NCBI GenBank assembly: GCA_938082505.1 | Contig: CALLLH010000003.1 | Coordinates: 81,976-145,975 of the forward strand | Direction of reading: 5' to 3' | From: an uncultured Flavobacteriales bacterium | Lineage (GTDB): Bacteria; Bacteroidota; Bacteroidia; Flavobacteriales_D; Sanyastnellaceae | Length of the DNA: 64,000 nt | In this document: positions 1 through 8,972 of the stretch, piece after piece | Position numbering within the stretch: the stretch's first letter is position 1 | How the letters are laid out: each line of letters starts with the position of its first letter | Position numbers and translations under genes: made by a program | The notes under the pieces: generated by a model | Database searches by the model: none | What the model was told of the DNA's origin: nothing | What the model saw: only the letters and a program-made list of their open reading frames with translations

Positions 1-507
1 GACCCCGGGTTTGAAATCGATTACGACGGGGGATTCCCAGGAGCAGACCGCCTTGCGGCTGCGGTCGCCTGCCATCGGCGCGACCCGGAGGGCAGTTTCG
101 TCATCATCGATGCGGGGACCTGCATCACCGTCGATCTCCTCTCCCCGGGCAGATGGCGCGGTGGAGCCATTCTGCCCGGCATTGGATTGCAAGCCTCCGC
201 GATGGCCAATGCAGGACTTCCCATCCTTTCGGCTGATGCACCGGGAATCTGGAATATTGACCCTGGGCCACACGGGGCCCTGGGCACCTCCACACAGGGG
301 GCAATCAAGGCCGGAATCCCATGGGCGACGCGGCATTCAGTGGAATCCGTGGTCCGTGCATTCCTGGACATCGATCCGCGGGCAGAGGTGGTCATCACCG
401 GTGGAGACGCCCCACATTTTGCTGGTTTGGGGGGATGGCGGACTTTCGCAGACCCAAATCTTGTTCTTCGCGGCGGAGCCCTGCTGCTGAACGAGCGATG
501 CCCATGA
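1..507 (+). CDS. coaX: Type III pantothenate kinase, 5' end cut by the window
   Basis: Phosphorylates pantothenate, the first step of coenzyme A synthesis, in the cytoplasm. Reading frame 1 is open from the window edge and gives the last 168 residues. The visible part has the family's GADR motif (residues 14-17), the ASKHA phosphate-binding segment DAGTCITVD (37-45), GGAILPG (54-60) and a C-terminal ITGGDA. The usual length is about 250 residues, so roughly 80 N-terminal residues lie upstream. Its TGA stop overlaps the ATG of the next gene (ATGA), suggesting translational coupling with the envelope genes that follow, a common arrangement in Bacteroidota. Confidence 0.93.
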   Translation, partial: DPGFEIDYDGGFPGADRLAAAVACHRRDPEGSFVIIDAGTCITVDLLSPGRWRGGAILPGIGLQASAMANAGLPILSADAPGIWNIDPGPHGALGTSTQGAIKAGIPWATRHSVESVVRAFLDIDPRAEVVITGGDAPHFAGLGGWRTFADPNLVLRGGALLLNERCP

Positions 508-1922
508 CACGACCCACACGATTTTCAATGGCACAGACACTTGCGGCTTTCGCACTGTTCGCGCTGCTCTGCCACAATGTCTCGGCCCAATCGACCTACG
601 CGCCATACTCCCGTTTTGGTCTCGGACATCTCCAATCCGGGGCAAGCGTAGCCCAGATGGGCATGGGTCAGATGGGCGCCGCCTGGACGGACCGCAGCCA
701 CTTGAATACGGTCAACCCTGCGGCGGCGGCATTTCTCACCCGCACCACCTTCTCGGGGGGCTTCCACATCCGCTCGGAACGGATTTCGGAGGGGGATTCC
801 ACCGCCCAAGGCGAATTGGGTGGACTGACCCAGATCGCTTTCGCCCTCAAACGGGCAGGCGGGAAATCGGCCTTCAGTTTCGGCCTGCAGCCCCGATCCC
901 AGTCCGGCTATGACGTGTCACAAGTATTGACAGATGATGTGGCGGATGAATACGAAATCCGCTATTCCGGTTCGGGAGGGCTGACCCAGGCCCATGCAGG
1001 CTATGCCCGTCGATGGGAATCCATGGCCTGGAGGAAGTTCGCGGATGACCAAGGGGTCGTCACGGACAGTGTACGGATCATCATGAGCGGCACCGGATTT
1101 GGCGCCCGCTTCGAACAGGTCTTCGGCGGCATGGTCAAGGCCCGGACCATCGACATCGCCAACCCCATCTTCGTCGACACCCGTGTCCAGACCAACGATG
1201 TGCACCGCAACGCCGGATTCACCATGGGGCTTGTGCGCGAACAGCTTGTGTCGGCCTCCTTCGACAAGGACCGGAAACTGGTCAAGAGCGCTCTCCTGCG
1301 CCTCGGAGCAGTGGCCCGGCTGGGGCGTGGACATACTACGGAACGCTCCACGCGGTGGGCTTCCTGGCAGACCCTGTCCACAGGACCGTTGGAGGTGGAT
1401 TCGGTCCATGCCACGGAGGAGACTTTCTCGATGCGTCTGCCCCTCGAGCTGATGCTCGGAATCGAATGGGAGGAGAATGCGCGCAGTGGCGCACGCTGGC
1501 GCCTTGGCGGCGAATGGCGGCAGGCACGCTGGTCGACCGTGGACGGCGACCTGCTTGATCCCGGGGTCTCCTGGGTTGATGACCAAGGCATTTCATTGGG
1601 GATGTCCCTCACACCGCGCGGACTGGATGACGCCCGGAACATGTGGCAACGCTCGACCTACAATGTGGGTTATCGCAGCCAATCCGGTTATCTCCTGATC
1701 AACCAGGGGGGCATCGCCTCCACCACATGGAGCGCCGGATGGTCGATTCCCATGCTGGGCTCACGGTCCGGTTCGAGCCTGAATACAGCCGTCATGTGGA
1801 ATACCACATCGACAGGAGGAGAGGTCGGCGGCCTCACAGAAGATGGGCTGGGCTTCATGGTCGGCTTCTCGCTGCACCCCTTCTTCAAGAACCAGTGGTT
1901 GGTCCCGAGGCGGTACGATTGA
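504..1922 (+). CDS. Putative outer-membrane beta-barrel protein
   Basis: Encodes about 472 residues. The start is placed at the ATG overlapping the coaX stop; an in-frame ATG six bases upstream (498) is equally possible. A signal peptide is clear: basic start, hydrophobic stretch AAFALFALL, and a likely cut after VSA at about residue 26. The mature part begins YAPYSRFGLG, typical of a Bacteroidota family of uncharacterised secreted proteins found downstream of coaX, and alternates Gly, Trp and Tyr like membrane beta strands. Export to the outer membrane is inferred; the molecular role is unknown. It sits in an operon with a TPR protein and lptC, which points to the envelope. Confidence 0.7.
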   Translation: MTRPTRFSMAQTLAAFALFALLCHNVSAQSTYAPYSRFGLGHLQSGASVAQMGMGQMGAAWTDRSHLNTVNPAAAAFLTRTTFSGGFHIRSERISEGDSTAQGELGGLTQIAFALKRAGGKSAFSFGLQPRSQSGYDVSQVLTDDVADEYEIRYSGSGGLTQAHAGYARRWESMAWRKFADDQGVVTDSVRIIMSGTGFGARFEQVFGGMVKARTIDIANPIFVDTRVQTNDVHRNAGFTMGLVREQLVSASFDKDRKLVKSALLRLGAVARLGRGHTTERSTRWASWQTLSTGPLEVDSVHATEETFSMRLPLELMLGIEWEENARSGARWRLGGEWRQARWSTVDGDLLDPGVSWVDDQGISLGMSLTPRGLDDARNMWQRSTYNVGYRSQSGYLLINQGGIASTTWSAGWSIPMLGSRSGSSLNTAVMWNTTSTGGEVGGLTEDGLGFMVGFSLHPFFKNQWLVPRRYD

Positions 1923-1964
1923 TTCATCCGTGCACCCTGCCCTGCGCAGTTGGGGTGCTTCCGC

Positions 1965-1972
1965 TATTTTTG
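1965..1972 (+). promoter_or_regulatory. Candidate Bacteroidota -7 box TATTTTTG
   Basis: The site fits the Bacteroidota housekeeping consensus TAnnTTTG exactly and lies in the 116-nt gap before the TPR gene, whose start is 66 nt downstream. I see no convincing -33 TTTG at the expected distance. Confidence 0.4.
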
Positions 1973-2038
1973 CCCGCCCGGAGCGGTGCCGAACCTTTTG
2001 GCCCGGTCCTTGATTGAAGAGCTGCAATAAGCCGAAAA

Positions 2039-3430
2039 ATGATGACCCGCACTGCCCTCCTTACGCACAGCGTCGCCGCCTGCCTCCTGCTGGCCCTGGC
2101 CACACCCGCACTCTCCCAGGATGACAGCAAATACGGTGAGACTCCCGAACAGCAGGCAGCCTGCAAGGAAAACCTGAGCCTGTACGAGACCTACTACAAG
2201 CAGAAGAATTACACGGATGCCTATCCTTTCTGGCAGCAGGCCTGCAGCGTTTGCCCGCCCAAGGTGTCCCAGAACATGTACATCAAGGGCATCAACCTGC
2301 TCAAGCGCCGCATGAAAGCCGCAGTAAAGGCCAAAGACAACACGGCAGCCCTGGCTTTGCGCGACAGCGTCTTCCAGTTTTACGACCTGCGGATTGAGCA
2401 CTTCCCCTCCACTTCCAAGAAGCCCGACAACGGCTGTGAGGTCTTGGCGCGAAAGGCGATGGATTGGACCAGCCTGAACAAGCGCGATGCCCGTGCAGCC
2501 CGCCCCATGTTCGAAGAAGCAATTGCATGCCTCGAGGACAAAGCCGATGCCGCCGTCCTGAACGGATACTATGCCCTGCTCGTCGAGGCCCTGAACGAAG
2601 CAGACAGTGCGGAAGCCAAGGAAACCGCCATTGGAGATCTGCTCAATGAATACCTCAGGCTCAGCGATTTCATCGAAGTCGGCCGCCAGCGCGAACTGGC
2701 TGCTGCAGACAGCTCCGCAGCCGAGAAGTACGCATCGACCCAGAAAAACCTCGACGAGATTTTCGTGCAGGTGGCCAATTGCGAGGACATGGTGCCGGTC
2801 CTCACCAAAAAACTGGAGGCCGCTCCGGAAGACGTCGACATCAAGAAGAAGACCTTGCGCCTGCTCAATGAGAAGGGCTGCACGGACAACGACATCTTCC
2901 TTCCGATTGCCGAGGCGGTCTATGCCGTTGACAAGAACGCCGATGCCGCCTATTCCATTGGCATCCAACTGTCCAAGAAAGGGGATTATGCCGCTGCCCT
3001 GCCCTACTTCGAGGAATCGGTCAACCTCTGCGACGACTGTCCGAAACTGGCCCGTAACCTCATGAAGGCCGGTCAGGTGGCCAAGAATGCAGGTCAGGTG
3101 TCCAAATGCTTGAGCTATGCTCGAAAGGCCGCCAAGTCGGACCCCGGCAACGGCGAGCCCTATCTGCTGATCGGAGACGCCATCGCCTCCATGATCGGGT
3201 CATGCTCGGACAGCCCATTGCAGGGCCGCGAGGTCTACTGGTTGGCCGCAGATTACTATCAACGGGCCAAGACGGTGGACAGTGAGGTCGCCAGCAAGGC
3301 CAACACGAAGATTGCGCAGGTGAAGAAGCAGTATCCCTCGGTGGATGACCTGTTCACCTTCGGCATCGACGAGGGCAAGGAAATCACCGTGAAATGCTTC
3401 GGTGAGACCACGAAGGCGCGCAAGCCTTGA
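2039..3430 (+). CDS. Secreted tetratricopeptide repeat protein
   Basis: 463 residues with two consecutive start ATGs (2039 and 2042). A signal peptide (ACLLLALATPALS, then Q) is followed by helical, Ala/Lys-rich repeats. TPR-like units are visible, such as YYKQKNYTDAYPFWQQAC near residue 50 and KKGDYAAALPYFEESVNLC near residue 320. Several Cys pairs (CSVCPP, CDDCP) suggest a periplasmic disulfide-containing scaffold. The family occurs between the coaX-linked outer-membrane protein and lptC in Bacteroidota. The partner is unknown; an envelope-assembly or scaffold role is inferred from context only. Its stop overlaps the start of lptC. Confidence 0.75.
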   Translation: MMTRTALLTHSVAACLLLALATPALSQDDSKYGETPEQQAACKENLSLYETYYKQKNYTDAYPFWQQACSVCPPKVSQNMYIKGINLLKRRMKAAVKAKDNTAALALRDSVFQFYDLRIEHFPSTSKKPDNGCEVLARKAMDWTSLNKRDARAARPMFEEAIACLEDKADAAVLNGYYALLVEALNEADSAEAKETAIGDLLNEYLRLSDFIEVGRQRELAAADSSAAEKYASTQKNLDEIFVQVANCEDMVPVLTKKLEAAPEDVDIKKKTLRLLNEKGCTDNDIFLPIAEAVYAVDKNADAAYSIGIQLSKKGDYAAALPYFEESVNLCDDCPKLARNLMKAGQVAKNAGQVSKCLSYARKAAKSDPGNGEPYLLIGDAIASMIGSCSDSPLQGREVYWLAADYYQRAKTVDSEVASKANTKIAQVKKQYPSVDDLFTFGIDEGKEITVKCFGETTKARKP

Positions 3431-3981
3431 AGTACCCTGCCCGGCTGATCTTCTGGATGCTGACCCTGGGCGGCTTGACAGGTTGCCGAAATGACCTGGG
3501 AACGGTCGCGGATTTCGAAACGTTGGGCGGTCCATCCCAAGTCTTGGAGGCCGCTGAGCTCGAGTACAGCAATGATGGCCGTCTAACCCACAGGTTGAGC
3601 GCTGCCCACATGACCCGGGCCGCGGAGGAGCCACCGGTTTGGGAGGTCAAGGGGGGATTCAGCCTGCAGGTCCTTTCTGATTCCGGAACGGTGGATGCCC
3701 AACTGACGGCTGACCGCGGCTCCTTCGAAGAGGAGACCCGGTTCCTCGAGGCCAGGGGCTCGGTCGTCCTGCGCGGCGCCCAGCGGGACACACTGCACAC
3801 CGAATTGCTCTTCTGGAGTGCGGACAGCGACCTGGTGCATACGCCGGCCGCGGTGGAAGTCAGAACCTCCGAAGGCACTCTGCGGGGTACCGGTCTTGAA
3901 TCGGACGCCCGTTTCCAGCGCTACCGCATTCTCAAACCGACCGGTATCTTTCTCGTGGACACCACGGAAAACAAGCCATGA
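3427..3981 (+). CDS. lptC: LptC-family LPS export lipoprotein
   Basis: 184 residues. The start is an unusual TTG that overlaps the TGA of the upstream TPR gene (TTGA). It is supported by an immediate lipoprotein signal peptide, with hydrophobic WMLTLGG and lipobox LTGC (Cys at about residue 20). The body follows the LptC beta-jellyroll pattern of repeated amphipathic strands: LEYSNDGRLTHRLSA, LTADRGSFEEETRFLEARG, LLFWSADSDLVHTPAAVEV and GTGLESDARFQRYRIL. LptC anchors the bridge that carries lipopolysaccharide from the inner membrane to the outer membrane. The ATPase partner lptB is about 31 kb downstream. The lipoprotein form is usual in Bacteroidota, unlike the membrane-anchored proteobacterial form. 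Confidence 0.82.
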   Translation: MKYPARLIFWMLTLGGLTGCRNDLGTVADFETLGGPSQVLEAAELEYSNDGRLTHRLSAAHMTRAAEEPPVWEVKGGFSLQVLSDSGTVDAQLTADRGSFEEETRFLEARGSVVLRGAQRDTLHTELLFWSADSDLVHTPAAVEVRTSEGTLRGTGLESDARFQRYRILKPTGIFLVDTTENKP

Positions 3982-4190
3982 ACAACCGCATCCACCTGAT
4001 CGCTGAACGCATGTGGGGCGTCATTGCCCTCCTGGCCCTGCTGGCTGCCGTGTGGCACATTGTCACCGGAGGCTGGGAGTCCGGCAAATCCACCCTGATC
4101 TTTCCGGGCATCGCAGGGGCGTGGTACATGACAAGGCGCGGATTGCGCCGACGGCTCGAGGGGGCCAAGCCGGAAGATGGCCTCGGATGA
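3978..4190 (+). CDS. Small membrane protein
   Basis: 70 residues starting at an ATG that overlaps the lptC stop (ATGA). Two hydrophobic segments are visible, VIALLALLAAVWHIVTG and LIFPGIAGAWYMT, followed by a basic tail (RRGLRRRLEG), so it is probably an inner-membrane hairpin with a cytoplasmic C-terminus. I do not recognise a named family. Small membrane proteins at this place, between lptC and the CBS protein, are common in Bacteroidota; any link to LPS export is inference from position. Confidence 0.6.
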   Translation: MNNRIHLIAERMWGVIALLALLAAVWHIVTGGWESGKSTLIFPGIAGAWYMTRRGLRRRLEGAKPEDGLG

Positions 4191-4244
4191 TCATCGATTG
4201 ATGGTGCGCCTATTCCCCAATCCTTAAATTGGCTTCACCGCCCC

Positions 4245-5561
4245 ATGGACCCCGACCCTTCGTCATTCCTTCTGCTGATCGCCGCATTGGTGGCTTCGGC
4301 CTTCTTCTCTGGCATGGAGATCGCCTTTGTCTCCGCCAATCGATTGCAGGCCGAACTGGACAGAAACCAGGGCGGATGGGCGGGTCGACTCGTGGAATAC
4401 CTCTTGCGCAAGCCCGAGCGCTTCATCGCCTCCATGCTGGTGGGCAACAACCTCGCCCTCGTCATCTATGGACTCCAGTCCGGTGCGCTCATCGCACAGC
4501 AGCTGTTCGGTGTGCCCAATTGGGAATCCGCGTCCAACCCCTTCGCCGCCCTTGCTGCCCAGACGGGCATCGCAACAGTCGTGGTGTTGGTCACCGCTGA
4601 ATTCCTGCCCAAAAGCTTTTTCCATGGAAATCCAAACCGCTGGCTGCGGTTTTTCTCCGTCCCCCTGGCCATCGTGTACACCCTGTTGTGGCCACTCGCC
4701 AAAGGGGTGCTGGCCTTGAGCCACTTGTTCCTCGGCAAACAACGGGATGATGGCAAGGTGGATCAGCTGGGGTCCGTCGACCTCGATGATTTCGTCCGCA
4801 ACCTCAACCAAAGGCTTGTCCAGGATGAGGAAACCACCTTGGACAACGAGTTGCAGATCCTGCAGAATGCCTTGGACTTTTCAAGCCTCAAGGCGCGCGA
4901 TTGTCTGGTACCGCGCAATGAGATTGTCGCACTCGACGCTACCGCCACGCTTGAGGAACTCGACCGCTGTTTCGCGGATACGGGTTTGAGCAAGGTGGTC
5001 ATCTACCGGAATTCGATCGACCACGTCATCGGTTACGTCCATTCCAAGGATCTGCTCCGCCGGTCCGCCGAGCGGCTGGAGCCCGCCATGGGCACGGAAT
5101 TGGCCCGCTATCTGCATCCGACGATCATCGTGCCGGAACCCATGGGCGCGCAGGACATCCTGACCGAGTTCATTCGCCGAAAGCGGCACCTCGCCGTCGT
5201 CGTGGACGAATACGGAGGGACTTCCGGAATCCTCACCATGGAGGACATTGTCGAGGAGCTCATCGGGGATATCGAGGATGAACACGACAGTGATGCCCTG
5301 GTTGAGATGGAAATCGGACAGGGCCACTATCGCTTCAGTGCGAGACACGATGTGGACGACCTCAATGCGCGCTTTGACCTGAATCTGCCTGAAAACGAGG
5401 CTTACGAAACGCTTGGGGGGCTGGTTCTCCACCATACTGGGGAGATCCCCGGCGAAGGCGACCGCCTGGATTTGGAGGGATATGCCGTGCTGGTGACGCG
5501 CGTCGACGGGGCTCGGATTGTCCTGATTGAAGTCTTGAGAAAAGAGCCCTCCGAGGGCTGA
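4245..5561 (+). CDS. CNNM/CBS-domain membrane protein (hemolysin-like, GldE-related)
   Basis: 438 residues in the usual family order. A DUF21/CNNM transmembrane domain (about 1-190, starting LLLIAALVASAFFSGMEIA) is followed by a CBS pair (about 210-350, including RHLAVVVDEYGGTSGILTME) and a C-terminal CorC_HlyC domain (about 358-437). The family includes magnesium/cobalt efflux-associated proteins and the gliding-motility protein GldE of Flavobacteria. I would not assign GldE without a phylogeny, since close paralogues share this layout. The gap to the previous gene is 54 nt, so it may be part of the same transcript. Confidence 0.87.
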   Translation: MDPDPSSFLLLIAALVASAFFSGMEIAFVSANRLQAELDRNQGGWAGRLVEYLLRKPERFIASMLVGNNLALVIYGLQSGALIAQQLFGVPNWESASNPFAALAAQTGIATVVVLVTAEFLPKSFFHGNPNRWLRFFSVPLAIVYTLLWPLAKGVLALSHLFLGKQRDDGKVDQLGSVDLDDFVRNLNQRLVQDEETTLDNELQILQNALDFSSLKARDCLVPRNEIVALDATATLEELDRCFADTGLSKVVIYRNSIDHVIGYVHSKDLLRRSAERLEPAMGTELARYLHPTIIVPEPMGAQDILTEFIRRKRHLAVVVDEYGGTSGILTMEDIVEELIGDIEDEHDSDALVEMEIGQGHYRFSARHDVDDLNARFDLNLPENEAYETLGGLVLHHTGEIPGEGDRLDLEGYAVLVTRVDGARIVLIEVLRKEPSEG

Positions 5562-5582
5562 CGCTGTACAGCAGGCTCTATG

Positions 5583-5590
5583 TATCTTCG
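5583..5590 (+). promoter_or_regulatory. Candidate -7 box TATCTTCG for the PpiD-like gene
   Basis: It matches the TAnnTTCG version that recurs across this window and lies 23 nt before the ATG at 5614. The transcript would have a short leader. Confidence 0.4.
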
Positions 5591-5613
5591 CGAACCACAA
5601 AAATCCTGCCGCC

Positions 5614-7713
5614 ATGGGCATGATCGAAAGCATCCGCAACCGCCAAACCCTGCTCCTGACCGTAATCGGTCTGGGTATGCTGAGTTTCCTCGTCCCCTAC
5701 GACGCCGTCATCGCCTTGTTCGGGAACAACCCCGGCAGTCAGGCCGCGGGCTCAGTAAACGGGGCTGACATCTCCTTACTCGAATACCGCACCAAGGTGC
5801 AAGAGCGCAAGAACCTGTTCACCTATACGGATGACAAGGCTGCCCAGAATGAGGTCTGGGGCGACATCCTCACTGAGCGCCTGTATGGCGACAACTTCGA
5901 CAACCTCGGACTCTCGCTCACCAAGGATGAATTCGACGACATCCGTTACGGTGAGTATGTGTCCCCTTGGGTTTCCCGCACCTTCTACGGGGGGCAGGTG
6001 ACCGAGGAACAGAAGCAGAACTGGAGGGAGACTTACATTAGGATGTTCTCTAATCCGACAGAGAAGCAGAAATATGTCGGTTATTCCCGCGTCATCGAAC
6101 TCAAGCGGAAGCGGGAGAAATTCGACGGACTCGTGAAGGCGGGACTGGCAGCGAACACCCTGGAAGGCAAGCGCGAATTCCTCAACAATGAGGAAAAGGT
6201 GAATTTCCGCTATGTGCTCAAGCGCTACACCGCCATTCCCGACGCGGACGTTGAAGTCAGCGACGCCGAAGTCAAATCGTACTACCGGGAGCACAGGGAC
6301 GACCTCCAATACGCCCAGAAGGCAGGCCGTGACATCGAGTACATCCGGATTCTTTTGGCGGCCAGCTATGAGGACCGCAAGCAATCCGAGGTCCAGTTCG
6401 AGCAGTACAGGGACGAATGGGCTGGAGCGGAAAATGACAGTGTATTCCTCGCGGCCAATGGCCTTTCGGCCGAAACCAATGTCTTCGAGATTATCGGCCC
6501 TGCCTTGGACAAGGAAAGCCAAGCCGGAAAACTTGAGGCCGCATCGGTCGGTGAGGTGGTGGGTCCCTATTTCGAAGGGGAGTCCATCCGACTCGATAAG
6601 GTGATTTCAAAGGCAGCCGTAGCGGACAGCACCGTCAAGTGCCGCCACATCCTCCTCAAGGCGGACGACATCAACGATGAGGCCCAGCTTGCCGCCCTCG
6701 AGGCCCGCGCCGACTCGCTCAAGCGCCGTCTTCGGGCGGGAGACGCATTCGCTGACCTGGTGAACAAGCACAGCGCCGATCCCGGTTCGAAAGCCACGGG
6801 TGGTGAATATGAATTCAGGCGCGGCAGCATGGTGAAGCCGTTCGAGGACTTCTGTTTCGACAACCGCGTCGGCACCATCGGGACGGCCAAGACGAACTAC
6901 GGCCTGCACCTCATCGAATTGCTCGACCAGCAGTGGACTTCTGACGCCGTCACGGTGCAGCGTGTGGAGCGCATTGTGCCGATCTCGGATGCCACCGCCA
7001 TGGAAGTAAGGGAGACCGCAATGAATTTCGCCATGGATTATGGCGACGTTGCTTCGTTCCGCAATGCGGCCGACACCATGGGCATTGCCATCGTTGAGGC
7101 CCGCGACGTAAAGCCCGGTGCGGAGGCCATCACGGGCATGTCTCAGGCAGCCGAAGTGGTCGGATGGGCCTACAGGGCTGAAACCGGGGATGTCTCCAAT
7201 CCCTTCAAGATTGACGGAAATTACGTCCTGGCCTGTCTCGTGAAAATCAAGGAGGCGGGTACGCCCCCCTTCGAGAATGTGGAGGACGCCATGCGCGCAG
7301 GGGCCATCAAGGAAAAGAAGGCCGAGAAGTATCTGGAACTCATGCGCGGCAGCAACCTTGAGGAAATCGCAGAACAAGCTGAAGACCTCGTGAGAACGGC
7401 CAACTCAATCAACCTGAAGACCCCCAGCATCAGCGGAGCGGGCAGTGCTCCCGAACCCGATGTGGTCGGTGCTGCACTTTCGCTTCCCCTCAATGTCATC
7501 AGTGATCCCATCAAGGGCAACAACGGTGTCTGGGTCATCGCACCCATCACCCGGAATCCGGTGGAGGCCAGTGGCACGTTTGCCACTGAGGTCAAGAGCC
7601 TCAATGACCGGACTTATTTCCGGAACCTGCCGGTGAGCAGCGGAGCCCCCATCCGTCTGTCCAACGCCATTCAGGAAAAAGCGGATGTGGAAGACCTCCG
7701 ACAGGGAGGCTGA
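5614..7713 (+). CDS. PpiD/SurA-like peptidyl-prolyl isomerase
   Basis: 699 residues, close to the 700 of Bacteroidota PpiD-like proteins. One N-terminal membrane anchor (TVIGLGMLSFLVPYDAVIAL, about 15-35) leads into a SurA_N-type chaperone region (about 45-330), a parvulin PPIC domain (about 339-450, with CRHILLKAD, FADLVNKHSADPGSKATGGEYEF and GLHLIELL) and a second, probably degenerate, PPIase-like region. It should assist folding of outer-membrane and secreted proteins at the periplasmic face of the inner membrane. The start is chosen at ATG 5614, whose product begins MGMIESIRNRQ, the family's usual N-terminus. It ends the operon before a strong hairpin. Confidence 0.9.
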   Translation: MGMIESIRNRQTLLLTVIGLGMLSFLVPYDAVIALFGNNPGSQAAGSVNGADISLLEYRTKVQERKNLFTYTDDKAAQNEVWGDILTERLYGDNFDNLGLSLTKDEFDDIRYGEYVSPWVSRTFYGGQVTEEQKQNWRETYIRMFSNPTEKQKYVGYSRVIELKRKREKFDGLVKAGLAANTLEGKREFLNNEEKVNFRYVLKRYTAIPDADVEVSDAEVKSYYREHRDDLQYAQKAGRDIEYIRILLAASYEDRKQSEVQFEQYRDEWAGAENDSVFLAANGLSAETNVFEIIGPALDKESQAGKLEAASVGEVVGPYFEGESIRLDKVISKAAVADSTVKCRHILLKADDINDEAQLAALEARADSLKRRLRAGDAFADLVNKHSADPGSKATGGEYEFRRGSMVKPFEDFCFDNRVGTIGTAKTNYGLHLIELLDQQWTSDAVTVQRVERIVPISDATAMEVRETAMNFAMDYGDVASFRNAADTMGIAIVEARDVKPGAEAITGMSQAAEVVGWAYRAETGDVSNPFKIDGNYVLACLVKIKEAGTPPFENVEDAMRAGAIKEKKAEKYLELMRGSNLEEIAEQAEDLVRTANSINLKTPSISGAGSAPEPDVVGAALSLPLNVISDPIKGNNGVWVIAPITRNPVEASGTFATEVKSLNDRTYFRNLPVSSGAPIRLSNAIQEKADVEDLRQGG

Positions 7714-7741
7714 AGTTCAAACTTTCCCCGCAGGACTTGAG

Positions 7742-7789
7742 GACGCCTGCCTGTTGAAGCGATCAATGACGCTCCAACAGGCAGGCGTC
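7742..7789. terminator. Strong convergent hairpin overlapping the end of queA
   Basis: The arms are GACGCCTGCCTGTTG (7742-7756) and its perfect reverse complement (7775-7789), with an 18-nt loop, between the converging ppiD-like and queA genes. The right arm and part of the loop encode the last residues of QueA. No clear T tract follows on either strand, so termination is inferred from position and the 15-bp stem. Confidence 0.6.
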
Positions 7790-8911
7790 TCCGTAACTGA
7801 GGAAGCGGTATTCGCGGTCCACTGCGTGGGCATAGGCTTCTCGCCAGCGGGGACCGACCATGGCCTCGACGATGCACAGCAGGGTGCTGTTCGGCATGTG
7901 GAAATTGGTGAGAAGGCGCGAGGCGGATCGCACCCGGTATCCCGGCACCACCATCAGGTGCGTGACGAATTCCACGGAAGCCGTGTGCCCGATCTTCTCC
8001 CTGAGCCAACCCATGGCATCAGGAAAGCTTCCGAAAGCATCGGACACCTCTCGATGCACCCACTGTGCGATGTGATGTTCGGGACCAGTACCCGTCTCCC
8101 GCCACCGGCACGCCAACCAATAGAGGCTTTCCAGCGTCCGCAGTGTGGTGGTGCCCACCGCCGTCAATTCCCTGACCTCGGCCAACATTTCCAGTCCTTC
8201 CGCCGACACGATACACCGCTCGCCGTGCATGACATGGGTGCCGACGTCTCCGGTCAAAGGCTTGAAGGTGCCTACCCCGACATGCAATGTCACCTTGCCC
8301 AACCCGGTACCCCGCTCCCTGAGGTCAGCCAACATATCCGTGGTGAGGTGCAGCCCGGCCGTCGGCGCGGCCACACTGCCCGGCAGCCTGGCAAATACGG
8401 TCTGGTAACGCTCGGCATCCTCCGCCAGCGCCTCGCGCCTCATGTACGGGGGCAACGGAATGCGGCCAAGCCGGTCCAGTACACTGCCGAAATCCTCATC
8501 TCCCTGCCAACTGAGGCGCAGGCCACTTCCTTCGCGCTCGACCGTCAGCGCCACACCGCTGTCCGGTACGGACAATGCCCCGGCCTTCCACTTTTTCGCG
8601 CCGCCTACCATGGCGTTCCACACCACGGGGGAACCCGAGGACAACGCCTTTTCCACAGGCATTTCCGAGGGCTCGAGCAGCAGCAATTCGAGCACACCCC
8701 CCGTGGGCTTCACCGCCATCAGACGGGCGTGAAGCACCCGTGTCTCGTTGACCCACAGCGTGCCGAGATCGGGCAACAAAGCGGGCAGATCAGTGACCGC
8801 GCGGTCATGCCATGCCCCGTCCCGGCCCACATGAAGCAACCTGGCCTCCTCACGCCGGACTGGAGGATGCTTTGCGATCAGCGCCTCGGGCAGTTTGTAA
8901 TTGAAATCCAT
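7763..8911 (-). CDS. queA: S-adenosylmethionine:tRNA ribosyltransferase-isomerase
   Basis: Transfers the ribosyl part of SAM to preQ1 in tRNA, making epoxyqueuosine at wobble position 34. 382 residues, a little longer than the usual 340-360. The start at ATG 8911 gives MDFNYKLPEALIAKHP, the conserved QueA N-terminus; a GTG three codons upstream is less likely. Family motifs seen are VNETRVLHARL, the Gly-rich PTAGLHLT, HVGVGTFKPL and the C-terminal RLLTNFHMPNSTLL. It is transcribed alone, divergent from the threonine dehydrogenase gene and convergent with the PpiD-like gene. The last codons form one arm of a terminator-like hairpin. Confidence 0.95.
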   Translation of the reverse strand: MDFNYKLPEALIAKHPPVRREEARLLHVGRDGAWHDRAVTDLPALLPDLGTLWVNETRVLHARLMAVKPTGGVLELLLLEPSEMPVEKALSSGSPVVWNAMVGGAKKWKAGALSVPDSGVALTVEREGSGLRLSWQGDEDFGSVLDRLGRIPLPPYMRREALAEDAERYQTVFARLPGSVAAPTAGLHLTTDMLADLRERGTGLGKVTLHVGVGTFKPLTGDVGTHVMHGERCIVSAEGLEMLAEVRELTAVGTTTLRTLESLYWLACRWRETGTGPEHHIAQWVHREVSDAFGSFPDAMGWLREKIGHTASVEFVTHLMVVPGYRVRSASRLLTNFHMPNSTLLCIVEAMVGPRWREAYAHAVDREYRFLSYGDACLLERH

Positions 8912-8959
8912 GCCGGTCACCGTTCATAAACGAACCTCCGGTGCAATCTACATCCTGTG

Positions 8960-8967
8960 CATATTTG
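8960..8967 (+). promoter_or_regulatory. Candidate -7 box CATATTTG, 5 nt before the start codon
   Basis: One mismatch from TAnnTTTG. Only five bases separate it from the ATG at 8973, so transcription would begin at or very near the start codon. Confidence 0.35.
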
Positions 8968-8972
8968 TAGGG

